Origin: GAS188 sp963794475
Lineage (GTDB): Bacteria > Pseudomonadota > Alphaproteobacteria > Rhizobiales > Beijerinckiaceae
Assembly: GCA_963794475.1 (NCBI GenBank)
Contig: CAWCDW010000002.1
Span: 372,001 to 436,000 of the forward strand
Length of the DNA stretch: 64,000 nt
Direction: 5' to 3'
Positions 1 through 9,048 of the stretch are shown here, in pieces (position 1 is the first letter of the stretch; each line of letters opens with the position of its first letter). Under the pieces are notes generated by a model. That model had not been told where the DNA came from. It saw only the letters and a list, made by a program, of their open reading frames with translations, and did no database searches. The position numbers and the translations under genes were made by a program.

Positions 1-110
1 AGGACGAGCTCGATGCGTTCCGCGAGACGGGCTATTTCAACGATTCGGCACGCCAAAAGGCGCTGGAGGCGCTCGATAGCTGCAAGCTTCCGCGCCCGCC
101 GCTGGGCTAG
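1..110 (+). CDS. 3' end of an unidentified CDS
   Basis: An open frame enters from the left edge and stops at TAG 108-110, giving about 35 residues that end KLPRPPLGL-type basic/proline-rich sequence (last residues PRPPLG). It runs in the same direction as purM and ends 12 bases before it, so it may be cotranscribed. Too little is present to name the protein. Only the reading frame, without stops, and the codon bias support it. Confidence 0.45.
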   Translation, partial: DELDAFRETGYFNDSARQKALEALDSCKLPRPPLG

Positions 111-122
111 CGGCGCGCCCTC

Positions 123-1199
123 ATGCGCAACGACCGTCGCCGCCCGTTGAGCTACGCCGACGCCGGCGTTGACATCGATGCGGGGGCGGAGATGGTCGAG
201 CGCATCAAACCGCTCGTTCGCGCGACCGCGCGACCAGGAGCCGATGCCGAAATCGGCGGCTTCGGCGGTATCTTCGACCTCAGGGCGGCTGGCTTCAAGG
301 ACCCGGTCCTGGTCGCCGCTAATGACGGGGTGGGCACCAAGGTCAAGATCGCGATTGAATCAGGGCTCAACGGCACGGTCGGCATCGACCTTGTCGCCAT
401 GTGCGTCAACGACCTCGTGGTGCAAGGGGCCGAGCCTTTGTTCTTCCTCGATTATTTCGCGACGGGCAAGCTCGATCCGGTCGAGGGCGAAAAGCTCGTC
501 GCGGGGATCGCCGCGGGTTGCCGGGAGGCGGGTTGCGCCCTTATCGGCGGCGAGACCGCCGAGATGCCGGGGCTTTATCGGGGCCGCGACTATGACCTCG
601 CCGGCTTCGCGGTCGGCGCCGCCGAGCGCGGCACGCTCCTGCCGCGTTCCGACGTCGAGCCTGGAGATGTCGTCCTCGGCCTTGCCTCCTCGGGCGTGCA
701 TTCGAACGGCTTCTCGCTCGTGCGGCGCGTCGTCGAGAAGAGCGGGATCTCGTGGGGCGAGCCCGCGCCCTTCGACAAGGGCCGAACCCTTGCCGAGGCG
801 CTGCTGACGCCGACCCGCATCTATGTGAGGGGCGTCCTTGGCGCATTGCGCGACGCCGATGGGAGAGCTGGGCTCAAGGCGCTCGCCCATATCACGGGCG
901 GAGGCTTCCCGGAGAATATTCCGCGGGTCTTGCCGAAAGCGCTCGGTGTCAGGCTCGAACTTGCGAGCATCGAGGTCCCGCCGGTGTTCCGGTGGCTCGC
1001 AGCGACCGGCCCCATCGCCGAGGACGAGATGCTGCGCGCCTTCAACTGCGGCATCGGCATGGTGGTGATCGCCTCGCGCTCGGGCAGTGAGGTGGTGCGC
1101 CGCGCCTTCGAGGCGCGCGGCGAGCGCGTGAGCCTCATCGGCGAGGTCGCCGAAGCCCCTGGCCCGCGCGTCACCTACCGCGGGCGGCTCGCATTGTGA
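123..1199 (+). CDS. purM: Phosphoribosylformylglycinamidine cyclo-ligase (AIR synthetase)
   Basis: PurM makes 5-aminoimidazole ribonucleotide from formylglycinamidine ribonucleotide and ATP, the fifth step of cytosolic purine synthesis. The 358-residue length is normal for the family. The N-terminus reads SYADAGVDIDAG, followed by the ATP-binding segments around DGVGTKVKIA (about residues 68-77), the GIDLVAMCVNDLV stretch and the GGETAEMPG loop (about residue 140). The C-terminal AIRS domain contains HITGGGFPENIPR. The start at 123 gives the usual SYADAGV spacing. The stop overlaps the GTG start of purN by four bases (GTGA), so the two genes are translationally coupled. Confidence 0.97.
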   Translation: MRNDRRRPLSYADAGVDIDAGAEMVERIKPLVRATARPGADAEIGGFGGIFDLRAAGFKDPVLVAANDGVGTKVKIAIESGLNGTVGIDLVAMCVNDLVVQGAEPLFFLDYFATGKLDPVEGEKLVAGIAAGCREAGCALIGGETAEMPGLYRGRDYDLAGFAVGAAERGTLLPRSDVEPGDVVLGLASSGVHSNGFSLVRRVVEKSGISWGEPAPFDKGRTLAEALLTPTRIYVRGVLGALRDADGRAGLKALAHITGGGFPENIPRVLPKALGVRLELASIEVPPVFRWLAATGPIAEDEMLRAFNCGIGMVVIASRSGSEVVRRAFEARGERVSLIGEVAEAPGPRVTYRGRLAL

Positions 1200-1837
1200 C
1201 GGGCACCGTCGCGCCGCGCAAAAGGACCGCCATTCTGATCTCGGGGCGCGGCACCAACATGGCGGCCCTCATCGAAGCCGCGAGCGGCGCCGAATATCCG
1301 GCCGAAATCATCCTTGTCGTCTCGAATGTCCCGGACGCTCCCGGGCTTACCCGCGCACAAGCCGCGGGCGTCGCGACGAAGCTCATCGACCATCGCGCCT
1401 TCGCCAAGGATCGCGAGGCCTTCGAGCGCTCGCTCGATGGCGAGCTTTCCGCCCATCGGATCGAGCTCGTTTGCCTCGCGGGCTTCATGCGGCGCTTGAC
1501 GCCCTGGTTCGTGGCGCGCTGGGAAGGGAAGCTTCTCAACATCCACCCTTCCCTACTTCCCGCCTTCACAGGGCTCCGGACCCATGCGCGCGCGCTCGCC
1601 GAAGGCGTGAAACTTCACGGCGCGAGCGTGCATTTCGTGACGGAAGAGCTCGATGAAGGCCCGGTGATCGCGCAATCGGCCGTTCCGGTCCTGCCCGGAG
1701 ACACGGAGGAAGCACTCGCGAGCCGCGTCCTCGACGTCGAAGGCCCCCTCTACGTCGCCTCCTTGCGCTTCGTCGCCTCTGGCGAGGCCAGGCTGGAGGC
1801 TGGCAGCGTCACCTTCGGAAACGAAAGATCTGGCTGA
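1196..1837 (+). CDS. purN: Phosphoribosylglycinamide formyltransferase
   Basis: PurN transfers a formyl group from 10-formyltetrahydrofolate to GAR in purine synthesis. It is 213 residues, the usual size. It has the N-terminal phosphate-binding loop ISGRGTNMAAL, the catalytic-region motif NIHPSLLPAFTG (Asn and His of the formyltransferase site), then HGASVHFVTEELDEGPVIAQ with the conserved Asp. The start is GTG at 1196, overlapping the purM stop. It converges with hflX, with only 19 bases between the two stops and no clear terminator hairpin there. Confidence 0.96.
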   Translation: MTGTVAPRKRTAILISGRGTNMAALIEAASGAEYPAEIILVVSNVPDAPGLTRAQAAGVATKLIDHRAFAKDREAFERSLDGELSAHRIELVCLAGFMRRLTPWFVARWEGKLLNIHPSLLPAFTGLRTHARALAEGVKLHGASVHFVTEELDEGPVIAQSAVPVLPGDTEEALASRVLDVEGPLYVASLRFVASGEARLEAGSVTFGNERSG

Positions 1838-1856
1838 TCTTCGCGAACGAGCTCCT

Positions 1857-3317
1857 TCAGCTCGTGAGACGCGCCGCCGACCGGAGCCGAATATCGCGAG
1901 CGTCGTGCGCGATCATGCTCTCCCCGCCACCCGCCGCGACGCGCTTTAAGAGCTCGGCGCTTTTGTCGCGCGACACGCGCACCCTGAGGCAAGCGCTTCC
2001 CTTCGGGTCCTGCTCGGCCGAAAGCACCTCCGCATGCTCATAGACCCAGGCACGGCCGCGCCCGTCCGCGCTGGGGATGATGAGGTTGAACACCTCGCGA
2101 TCGCAGAACAACAAGTCCTCCATCGCGGTGAGGAGCTCGCTCACGCCCTCGCCGGTGAGCGCCGAGACGCCGATCGCTTCGCCCGCCCCCGCCGCCTGCC
2201 TGCCGCCTTGCTCCTCGCGAATGAGATCGACCTTGTTCGCGACCTCGAGAATCGGATGGGAGGCCCGATCGAGCCCGAGCTCGGCGAGGACCTCCTCGAC
2301 GTCCTGGCGCTGCGCCTCGCTTTGCGGATGGGAGGCGTCGCGCACATGCACGATGAGATCGGCGTCGAGCACGTCCTCGAGCGTCGCGCGGAACGCGGCG
2401 ATCAGCGAAGTCGGGAGGTCCGAAATGAAGCCGACGGTATCGATGAGATAGAGGCTTTCGCCATGCGCCAGGCGGATCAGGCGGGCGGTGGGATCGAGCG
2501 TGGCGAAGAGCATGTCCTTGGCGACCACGCCCGCCGCGGTGAGGCGATTGAAGAGCGTCGATTTGCCCGCGTTGGTGTAGCCCACAAGCGCCGCCACGGG
2601 ATGCGTGCCGCGCCGCCGCTGGCGACGGTGCAAGGCTCGGGTGCGCTTCACCGCATCGAGATCACGCTCGATCTTGGCGATCCGCTCCTCGATCTGGCGG
2701 CGATCAGCCTCGATCTGCGTTTCCCCGGGGCCACCGAGGAAGCCGAAGCCGCCGCGCTGGCGCTCGAGATGCGTCCAGGATCGCACCAGCCGGCTCTTCT
2801 GATGCGTGAGATGCGCATGCTCGACCTGCAGGGAGCCTTCGCGCGTGCGCGCGCGCTCGCCGAAAATTTCGAGGATCAACGCCGTCCGATCGATCACCTT
2901 GGCGCCGAGCGCCTTCTCGAGATTGCGCTGCTGCACCGGAGAGAGCGCGCAGTCCATGACCACGAGGGCTGCCTCATCCGCCTCCACTTTCGAGGCGAGC
3001 TCGGTGACCTTGCCGGAACCGATGAAGGTCGAGGGGCGGATCTCGTTGGCGGGCACGATCATCGCCTCGACCACGTCGAGATCGATCGCGCCGGCGAGCT
3101 TAGTTGCTTCGGCGAGCCGGTCGGCCGGCGAGCGTGGTTGTGCAAGCCCGGCCTGAAGTGGAGATGGCGGTTTCGAAGGCCGGCCTGTCGCGGATGCCTT
3201 GGGATGGGCCCGCTCACGGGTCGGGTAGGGGCCGACGATCAAGGCGCGCGTCGCGGCGCTTGACCTCGCCCCTCGGGGCGGCCGTGCCTCGGCCTTGCCG
3301 GAGCCGGCCATTCTCAT
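1857..3317 (-). CDS. hflX: GTPase HflX
   Basis: HflX is a ribosome-associated GTPase that splits stalled ribosomes, notably under heat stress. The N-terminal HflX domain (about residues 60-235) includes the PSTFIGSGKV and GPGETQIEADRR signatures and a basic coiled segment. The G domain shows G1 GYTNAGKST (246-254), G3 DTVG (293-296) and G4 NKVD (361-364). The 486 residues include a basic N-terminal extension of about 60 residues of low similarity, so the true start may lie further inside. It lies 26 bases downstream of hfq in the same direction, the classic hfq-hflX arrangement. Confidence 0.95.
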   Translation of the reverse strand: MRMAGSGKAEARPPRGARSSAATRALIVGPYPTRERAHPKASATGRPSKPPSPLQAGLAQPRSPADRLAEATKLAGAIDLDVVEAMIVPANEIRPSTFIGSGKVTELASKVEADEAALVVMDCALSPVQQRNLEKALGAKVIDRTALILEIFGERARTREGSLQVEHAHLTHQKSRLVRSWTHLERQRGGFGFLGGPGETQIEADRRQIEERIAKIERDLDAVKRTRALHRRQRRRGTHPVAALVGYTNAGKSTLFNRLTAAGVVAKDMLFATLDPTARLIRLAHGESLYLIDTVGFISDLPTSLIAAFRATLEDVLDADLIVHVRDASHPQSEAQRQDVEEVLAELGLDRASHPILEVANKVDLIREEQGGRQAAGAGEAIGVSALTGEGVSELLTAMEDLLFCDREVFNLIIPSADGRGRAWVYEHAEVLSAEQDPKGSACLRVRVSRDKSAELLKRVAAGGGESMIAHDARDIRLRSAARLTS

Positions 3318-3343
3318 CTCGAGCGTGCCTTGCCGATCATGCG

Positions 3344-3598
3344 TCAGCTCTTTTCCGCTCCCTCCTCGGCGGGGTCATAAAGCTGCACGGGAGCGGACGG
3401 CATGATGGTGGAGATCGCATGTTTGTAGACGAGCTGCGAATGCGCGTCGCGGCGCAGGAGCACGCAAAAATTGTCGAACCAACTCACGATCCCCTGCAAT
3501 TTGACGCCGTTCACGAGAAAGACAGTCAAGGGAATCTTATGCTTGCGGACATGATTGAGAAAAGCATCCTGCAGGTTTTGTGGTCGATCGCCGGCCAT
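3344..3598 (-). CDS. hfq: RNA chaperone Hfq
   Basis: Hfq is the hexameric Sm-like protein that pairs small RNAs with mRNAs. The 84-residue product contains the Sm1 motif region (QDAFLNHVRKHKIPLTVFLVNG) and the Sm2 motif YKHAISTIMP, ending with a short acidic tail. I chose ATG 3598 (MAGDRPQNLQD); a GTG nine bases upstream (3607) would add three residues. A GGGGTG sequence six bases before the ATG can act as its ribosome binding site. It sits between trkA and hflX, all on the minus strand, as in many alphaproteobacteria. Confidence 0.97.
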   Translation of the reverse strand: MAGDRPQNLQDAFLNHVRKHKIPLTVFLVNGVKLQGIVSWFDNFCVLLRRDAHSQLVYKHAISTIMPSAPVQLYDPAEEGAEKS

Positions 3599-3611
3599 AT
3601 TGATCACCCCG

Positions 3612-3620
3612 ATTATATCA
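3612..3620 (-). promoter_or_regulatory. Extended -10-like element upstream of hfq
   Basis: On the minus strand the sequence TGATATAAT forms a perfect extended -10 (TGnTATAAT) just upstream of hfq. A start about seven bases further on would give a very short leader before ATG 3598. No good -35 hexamer is visible at standard spacing. This is inferred from sequence only. Confidence 0.35.
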
Positions 3621-3766
3621 GTTTTGTTGCTCGCGCGGCTTCAAGTTGCGCCACGTCTCACTTATGGCTGATCCGATTCATTGTTGCATTGCCGCATGCA
3701 GATACACATAGGCATCAACCCTACTCAACCCCAGGACCACGGGGCAGTGATGCAATTATGGCGGGC

Positions 3767-5143
3767 TCAGAAGAATTCCAGGCTGACCCGGAAAATCTGC
3801 TCGACCTCCTTGTATTTTGCGGCCGTGGCAAAAACCACCAGGCGATCATGCGCGGCGATCACCGTGTCGCCGGTCGGCGCCAGCACCTCGCCCTGCCTAA
3901 AAACAGCTCCAATCCTTATGCCTTCCGTGATGTCAAGGTCGCGCAATGGCTTGCCGACGAGCGCCGAGGGGGCGAGCGCCTCCGCCTCGATCATCTCGGC
4001 ACGCCCTTGCTCGAGGGAAAGAAGCGCGCGGATCTTGCCGCGGCGGATGTGCCGCAGCGCTTTCGAAACCGTCAAGGCGGTGGGGTCGATCGCCGCGTCG
4101 ATCTTCAAGTCGCCGATGAGGGCGCGATATCCGGGCGCGCTCAACAGCGAGGCGGAACGCCGGCTGCCGAGCTTCTTCGCCAGCGCGCCCGAAAGAAGAT
4201 TGGCGGCGTCATCATTCGAGGCGGCAAAAAACATGTCGGCGCCGTCAACGCCCGCATCGCGTAAAATCGTCTCGTCGAGCGCGCTGCCGAGAAGCGCGAG
4301 CGAATGCGGTAGGGCTTGGGCCGCCGAAAGCGCCCTTTCCTGCACCGTGTCGATGAAGCGCACCTTGACGTCCGGGAGGGCCCTGCCGATCAACCCGCCG
4401 GCATGCACGCCCACATGGCCGCTGCCCGCGATGATCACACGTCGCGGAGCGCGCACGTCGTGGCCGAAAAAGGTGAGCACTTCACCGAGCTTTGCGGTCG
4501 CCGCGACCACATAGGCGATGTCGCCTTCCTCCAGCATATGCTCCGATCCGACGACGCTGACCTTTCCGTTCCGCTTCTTGCCGACCACGGTGGCGTCGAG
4601 CCCGGGAAAGCGCCCATTCACTTCGCGCAATGGCCCTGCCAGCGCGGCAGATCCGGCAAGGCATTCGACCGAAAAGCCAAGCACCTGTCCGCGGCAAAAG
4701 GATCCGCTTTCCCCGACACCCGGCATGGTGACGAGACGCGCGATCGCCTCAGCGACCTCGATGTCGGGTGAGATCGTCGCATCGACCGGCACGCGGTCGC
4801 GCGCGAAGAGATCAGCCCAATCGCTCGTCCGGTAAGCCGCGGCGCGCAGCCGCGCGATTTTGGTCGGCACGTTGAACAGCGTGTGCGAAACGGTGCAGGC
4901 CGTTATGTTCACCTCATCGGAAGGCGTGACGGCAAAGAGGATATCGCAATCGGCGGCGCCGGCCCGATCGAGAACATCGGGATGAGAACCGTGACCCGTC
5001 ACGGTCGCGACGTCGAGCTCGTCGCTCAGCCGCGCCAGCACGTCGGACGACAAATCGACCATCGTGACGCTGTTGCGCTCGTCGGCCAGCCTCTCGGCGA
5101 TGGCGCGGCCGACGGCGCCGCCTCCGCAGATGAGGACCTTCAT
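3767..5143 (-). CDS. trkA: Trk system potassium uptake NAD-binding protein TrkA
   Basis: TrkA is the peripheral gating subunit of Trk potassium channels and binds NAD(H)/ATP on the cytoplasmic face. The protein has two TrkA-N/TrkA-C repeats: the first Rossmann motif is CGGGAVGRAIAERL near residue 5, the second is IAGSGHVGVHAGG in the middle, each followed by an RCK-C domain. I chose the ATG at 5143 (MKVLICGGG), which gives 458 residues, the normal length; the frame stays open 30 residues further upstream without similarity. No TrkH/TrkG membrane gene lies in the window. It is located downstream of ntrX and upstream of hfq, the usual alphaproteobacterial order. Confidence 0.95.
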   Translation of the reverse strand: MKVLICGGGAVGRAIAERLADERNSVTMVDLSSDVLARLSDELDVATVTGHGSHPDVLDRAGAADCDILFAVTPSDEVNITACTVSHTLFNVPTKIARLRAAAYRTSDWADLFARDRVPVDATISPDIEVAEAIARLVTMPGVGESGSFCRGQVLGFSVECLAGSAALAGPLREVNGRFPGLDATVVGKKRNGKVSVVGSEHMLEEGDIAYVVAATAKLGEVLTFFGHDVRAPRRVIIAGSGHVGVHAGGLIGRALPDVKVRFIDTVQERALSAAQALPHSLALLGSALDETILRDAGVDGADMFFAASNDDAANLLSGALAKKLGSRRSASLLSAPGYRALIGDLKIDAAIDPTALTVSKALRHIRRGKIRALLSLEQGRAEMIEAEALAPSALVGKPLRDLDITEGIRIGAVFRQGEVLAPTGDTVIAAHDRLVVFATAAKYKEVEQIFRVSLEFF

Positions 5144-5288
5144 CGGATACGAGCCCCGCCCGAGAGCCCAGCCCGGCAAACGCTCGCCGATTGGGGCGCA
5201 CGCTCGACCCGAGGTTGTCTCGCGCCCCGCCATGGCGGAAGATATCCGCCGACCGCGGGCAACACCGGTCGCCTTTGCCTCATGGCCC

Positions 5289-6659
5289 CTATCCCACCCC
5301 GAGAGTTTTCAATTTGCGATGCAAGGCCGATCGTTCCATGCCGATGAATTCGGCGGTCCGAGAGACGTTTCCGCCGAAGCGGCTGATCTGGGCGATCAGA
5401 TATTCGCGCTCGAAGATTTCGCGCGCCTCGCGAAGGGGCATCGCCATGAATTTCTCACCACCCGCGCCGTTCGGCGAGCTCGGCACGCGCGCGCCGACTT
5501 CCTGGGGCAGCATATCGGCGTTGATTGCGGCGTTCGGGTCGCCGCCGCAAAGGATCATCAGGCGCTCGACGTTGTTGCGCAGCTCCCGCACATTTCCCGG
5601 CCACTCGTGCGATTGCAGGATGGCGAGGGCGTCCTCCGCCATGCCGCGTTTCGGCAATCCGCCCGTCGCTGATATCTGTTCCATGAAGAAGTCGATGAGA
5701 TCGGGAATGTCCTCGCGCCGCTCCGAAAGCAAGGGGACGCGCAAGGGCACGACCGAGAGACGGTGATATAGATCCTCGCGAAAACGTCCCTCCGCGATAT
5801 CGGCCGAGAGGTCACGCGCCGAGGAGGAGATCACCCGGACGTCGACATGCACGCGCGTCGAGCCGCCGACGCGCTGGAAATTCTGATCGACGAGGACCCG
5901 CAGGATTTTGCTCTGCGTCTCTTTCGGCATGTCCGCCACTTCGTCGAGATAGATCGTGCCTCCATGAGCCTCCTCGAGCGCACCGGTCACGCGCTGGCCG
6001 TTCGGGCCTTGCTCGATGCCGAAAAGCGCGATCTCCATGTTCTCCGGGGTGATCGTCGCGGCGTTGATCGCGACGAAGGCCCCGCCGGAACGGCTCGAGA
6101 GCTGATGGATGGTGCGTGCGGCGAGTTCCTTGCCGGAACCGGGCGCGCCCGTGATCATCACGCGCGCGTTCGTCGCGGCAATGCGCTCGATGGCGCCGCG
6201 CAATTGCACGATCGCCGAGGAGCGGCCGATGATCCGGCTCGCCTGCACCGATTGCGTCTTCAGCTCCTTCACTTCGCGTTTCAGACGCGAGGCCTCGAGC
6301 GCGCGGTCCGCCACGAGCACCAGCCGATCGGCCTTAAAGGGCTTCTCGATGAAGTCGTAAGCGCCGCGCCGGATGGCGGCAACCGCGGTCTCGATATTGC
6401 CATGCCCCGAGATCATGACGACGGGAAGCTCGGCGTGAAGCTGCTTCACCCGATCCAGAATTTGCAAGCCGTCGAGTGACGACCCCTGCAGCCAGATGTC
6501 GAGGAAGAGGAGATGCGGCTTGCGGGCTTCGATCGCCTTGAAGGCCTCCTCGGCCCCATCGGCGCTGCGCGCTCGGTAACCCTCATCCTCGAGGATCCCT
6601 GAGACAAGCTCACGGATATCGACTTCATCATCAACGATGAGAATATCTGCCCCTTTCAC
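5289..6659 (-). CDS. ntrX: Nitrogen assimilation response regulator NtrX
   Basis: This is the response regulator partner of NtrY, linked to nitrogen and redox control and envelope or cell-cycle functions in alphaproteobacteria. It has a REC domain at residues 1-120 with the predicted phospho-acceptor Asp54 (FLDIWL), an AAA+ domain with Walker A GAPGSGKE (about 171-178) and a C-terminal Fis-type helix-turn-helix (NVSRTAEFIGMERSALHRKL). The sigma-54 contact loop GAFTGA is absent; the matching place reads GPNGQRVTGAL. This is typical of alphaproteobacterial NtrX and argues against classical sigma-54 activation. The ntrY stop overlaps its start by four bases, so the pair is coupled. Confidence 0.95.
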   Translation of the reverse strand: MKGADILIVDDEVDIRELVSGILEDEGYRARSADGAEEAFKAIEARKPHLLFLDIWLQGSSLDGLQILDRVKQLHAELPVVMISGHGNIETAVAAIRRGAYDFIEKPFKADRLVLVADRALEASRLKREVKELKTQSVQASRIIGRSSAIVQLRGAIERIAATNARVMITGAPGSGKELAARTIHQLSSRSGGAFVAINAATITPENMEIALFGIEQGPNGQRVTGALEEAHGGTIYLDEVADMPKETQSKILRVLVDQNFQRVGGSTRVHVDVRVISSSARDLSADIAEGRFREDLYHRLSVVPLRVPLLSERREDIPDLIDFFMEQISATGGLPKRGMAEDALAILQSHEWPGNVRELRNNVERLMILCGGDPNAAINADMLPQEVGARVPSSPNGAGGEKFMAMPLREAREIFEREYLIAQISRFGGNVSRTAEFIGMERSALHRKLKTLGVG

Positions 6660-8956
6660 GGCAGGCCCTCCGGAACGTTTTCAACTGATTCGGCCTTGAG
6701 CGTCGCGGCCTTAGGCAATGGGCGGGCCTGAGGCGTTTCCGCCGCATCGTCCTCGATACCTGCAGGGAACCACAACCTCACCCGCGCCCCGGCCACGCCG
6801 CCTTGAGTGTCGAGGTGATCGAGAAGCTCGATGCCGCCGCCATGCTCCTCTAGAATCCTGCCGACGATCGCAAGACCAAGCCCCGTACCTTCCTTGCGCG
6901 TCGTCGTGTAGGGTTCGAGAAGCTTGTGCCGCTCGCTCTTGGGGAAGCCGCGCCCGGTGTCCATGACATCGATGGTGATGATGCCGTCCCTCGTTTTGGC
7001 AATCGAGACCGTCACCTTCCCGCGCCCGCCGTCCGGTTTCGGTTCCACCGCCTCGGTTGCGTTTTTCACGATGTTGGTGAGCGCCTGGCCGATCAAGCGA
7101 TGATCGAAACGCGCCTTGAGCGGCGCGTCCGGAAGATTGACGACGAAATCGATATCGGGGCGTGCCACCTGCATCAGGAAGATGACGTGCTTGGCGACAT
7201 CGGTGATCTCGCTTTCCTCGAGCACCGGCTTTGGCGTGCGCGCGAAGGAGGAGAACTCGTCCACCATGCGCTTGATGTCGTCGACCTGCCGGATGATGGT
7301 GTTGGTGCATTGATCGAAGACCTCGCGATCCGAGGTGATGAACTTGCCGTATTTGCGCTTAAGCCGCTCGGCGGAGAGCTGGATCGGGGTGAGCGGATTC
7401 TTGATCTCGTGCGCGATTCGCCTTGCCACATCCGCCCAGGCGGCCGATCGTTGGGCTGAGACGAGATCAGTGATGTCGTCGAGCGTGATCACATAGCCTT
7501 CGGCGGCATCGCCGGCCGTTTCCTTGGTGACGCGCACGCTCACTTGTCGCTCGCCCGTCCCGCGTTGAAGCTCGATCTGCCCTTGCACCAGCCGGTGGCG
7601 GCCTTCGCGCGCCTCGGCGACGAGGGGACCCAGCGCCGGCAAGAGATCATCGAGCGCCGTGCCCAAAAACTCGCTCTTTTCGCCTCTCGGCAGGAGCTTG
7701 TTGGCCGAAGGGTTGAGCACTGTGATCGCCCCCTTGGCGTCGATGCCGATCACGCCCGAGGAGACGCCGGCAAGCACCGCCTCGGTGAATCGCCGGCGCT
7801 TGTCCATCATCTCGCTCGCGGCGAGGAGCCGGTCGTGCTGGGCGCGCAATTCTTGCGTCATCCCATTGAAGGTCGCGGAGAGATGCGCAAGGTCGCTCTC
7901 GCCCTTTCGGGTCGGCACCTGCACGTAGAAGTTGCCCGCGGCGACCTGGTCCGTTGCATGGATCAGGCGGCGAATGGGAAGCACCAGCCAATTGGCAAAG
8001 GAAAGGCCGAGCCTGATCGCCGAAAGCAACAAGATGAGCGTCACCAGAAGATACATGGAGGCGAAGGCGATCTGAACGCCAACGCGCTTCCCTTCGAGCC
8101 CTTGGTAGTAGCGAAGCCCCTCCTCCGCCGCGGTCGTATATTGGCTGGCGCGAGGATCCCCCGGCCGCGCCACGAAAAGGAAGGCGTTGTCATAGGCCGA
8201 GAGCTTCACGAGCGCGGCGAAGGCGCCTCCCGCCCGCGGCACGAAGCAGAAGGGCTCCGTGTCGCTCGCCTCTGCGTAATCCTCGGCGCGCGGGAGGGCG
8301 ATCCCGGGGACGGCGACATGCTGCACCGATTCGATGGTCGAGCCGTCGTTCTTCAGCATCATGGCGACCGGAAAGCCGAGAAAAAGCGAGCGGGTCGCGA
8401 ACCAATCGTGAAACAACGTATGGTTCTGATCGAACATCACCTTGGCGCTGTTGATGTCGCCCGCCATCAGGTTCAGCTCGCGCGCCATGGTGCGGCACTC
8501 CCCCTCCTGATAGCTATGGGCGATCTCGACGGTGTTGCCGAGGAGCACGCGCAAATCCGCGCGAAACCAAGGGTCGAGGCTGCGTTCGAGCGTGATCGAG
8601 GTCACAAGCGCGATGAAAAGCGCCGGAAGGGCCGCAATTCCCGCGAACCACCCGATAAAGCGCATATGCAGCCCGGCGGCCGCGGCGCGCGCGCGTCTGG
8701 CGCGCAAGACTTCGCGCCCCTCGATGATAACCACCACGGCAAGGCAGATGACGAGCACGCTGTTCGTTGCCAGGATGCTCAAAACGACGGCATTCGTCGG
8801 CGCGATTGGCGTGAGGCCGGCGACGATCAAGAAGCCGACGAGCGCGGAGAGCAGCGCCGCGACCATGATGAAGGTGCCGACGCGCTTGCCCGAATGGCCT
8901 TCATCCACAAGGAGTGGCGCGGCCGCAGTGGTCCTTTGATGATCGCTTGAGCTCAT
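6656..8956 (-). CDS. ntrY: Sensor histidine kinase NtrY
   Basis: NtrY is the membrane kinase that phosphorylates NtrX. The N-terminal third has several transmembrane segments flanking a large extracytoplasmic sensor region, then a HAMP linker (RRLIHATDQVAAGNFYVQVP), a PAS domain and the HisKA box RRIAHEIKNPLTPIQLSAER with the phosphorylated His. The HATPase follows (NIVKNATEAVE, DTGRGFPKSE, GTGLGLAIV). I chose ATG 8956 (MSSSDHQRT); an upstream ATG at 8998 is possible and neither has a strong ribosome binding site. It is cotranscribed with ntrX and lies downstream of ntrC. Confidence 0.95.
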   Translation of the reverse strand: MSSSDHQRTTAAAPLLVDEGHSGKRVGTFIMVAALLSALVGFLIVAGLTPIAPTNAVVLSILATNSVLVICLAVVVIIEGREVLRARRARAAAAGLHMRFIGWFAGIAALPALFIALVTSITLERSLDPWFRADLRVLLGNTVEIAHSYQEGECRTMARELNLMAGDINSAKVMFDQNHTLFHDWFATRSLFLGFPVAMMLKNDGSTIESVQHVAVPGIALPRAEDYAEASDTEPFCFVPRAGGAFAALVKLSAYDNAFLFVARPGDPRASQYTTAAEEGLRYYQGLEGKRVGVQIAFASMYLLVTLILLLSAIRLGLSFANWLVLPIRRLIHATDQVAAGNFYVQVPTRKGESDLAHLSATFNGMTQELRAQHDRLLAASEMMDKRRRFTEAVLAGVSSGVIGIDAKGAITVLNPSANKLLPRGEKSEFLGTALDDLLPALGPLVAEAREGRHRLVQGQIELQRGTGERQVSVRVTKETAGDAAEGYVITLDDITDLVSAQRSAAWADVARRIAHEIKNPLTPIQLSAERLKRKYGKFITSDREVFDQCTNTIIRQVDDIKRMVDEFSSFARTPKPVLEESEITDVAKHVIFLMQVARPDIDFVVNLPDAPLKARFDHRLIGQALTNIVKNATEAVEPKPDGGRGKVTVSIAKTRDGIITIDVMDTGRGFPKSERHKLLEPYTTTRKEGTGLGLAIVGRILEEHGGGIELLDHLDTQGGVAGARVRLWFPAGIEDDAAETPQARPLPKAATLKAESVENVPEGLP

Positions 8957-9048
8957 TGACGCCGCTGTTCCCGCATCCAGATAGATGCGCGCATGCAACA
9001 GTGTTGTTGGAATGCGACGGTTTTGGGGCCGCGTGCCGGCCGCGGATC

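Noticed and set aside
2034..3263. Long plus-strand ORF opposite hflX (and similar ones opposite ntrY, trkA, the TRAP gene and others)
   Set aside because: Shadow frames caused by high GC third positions in the real genes.
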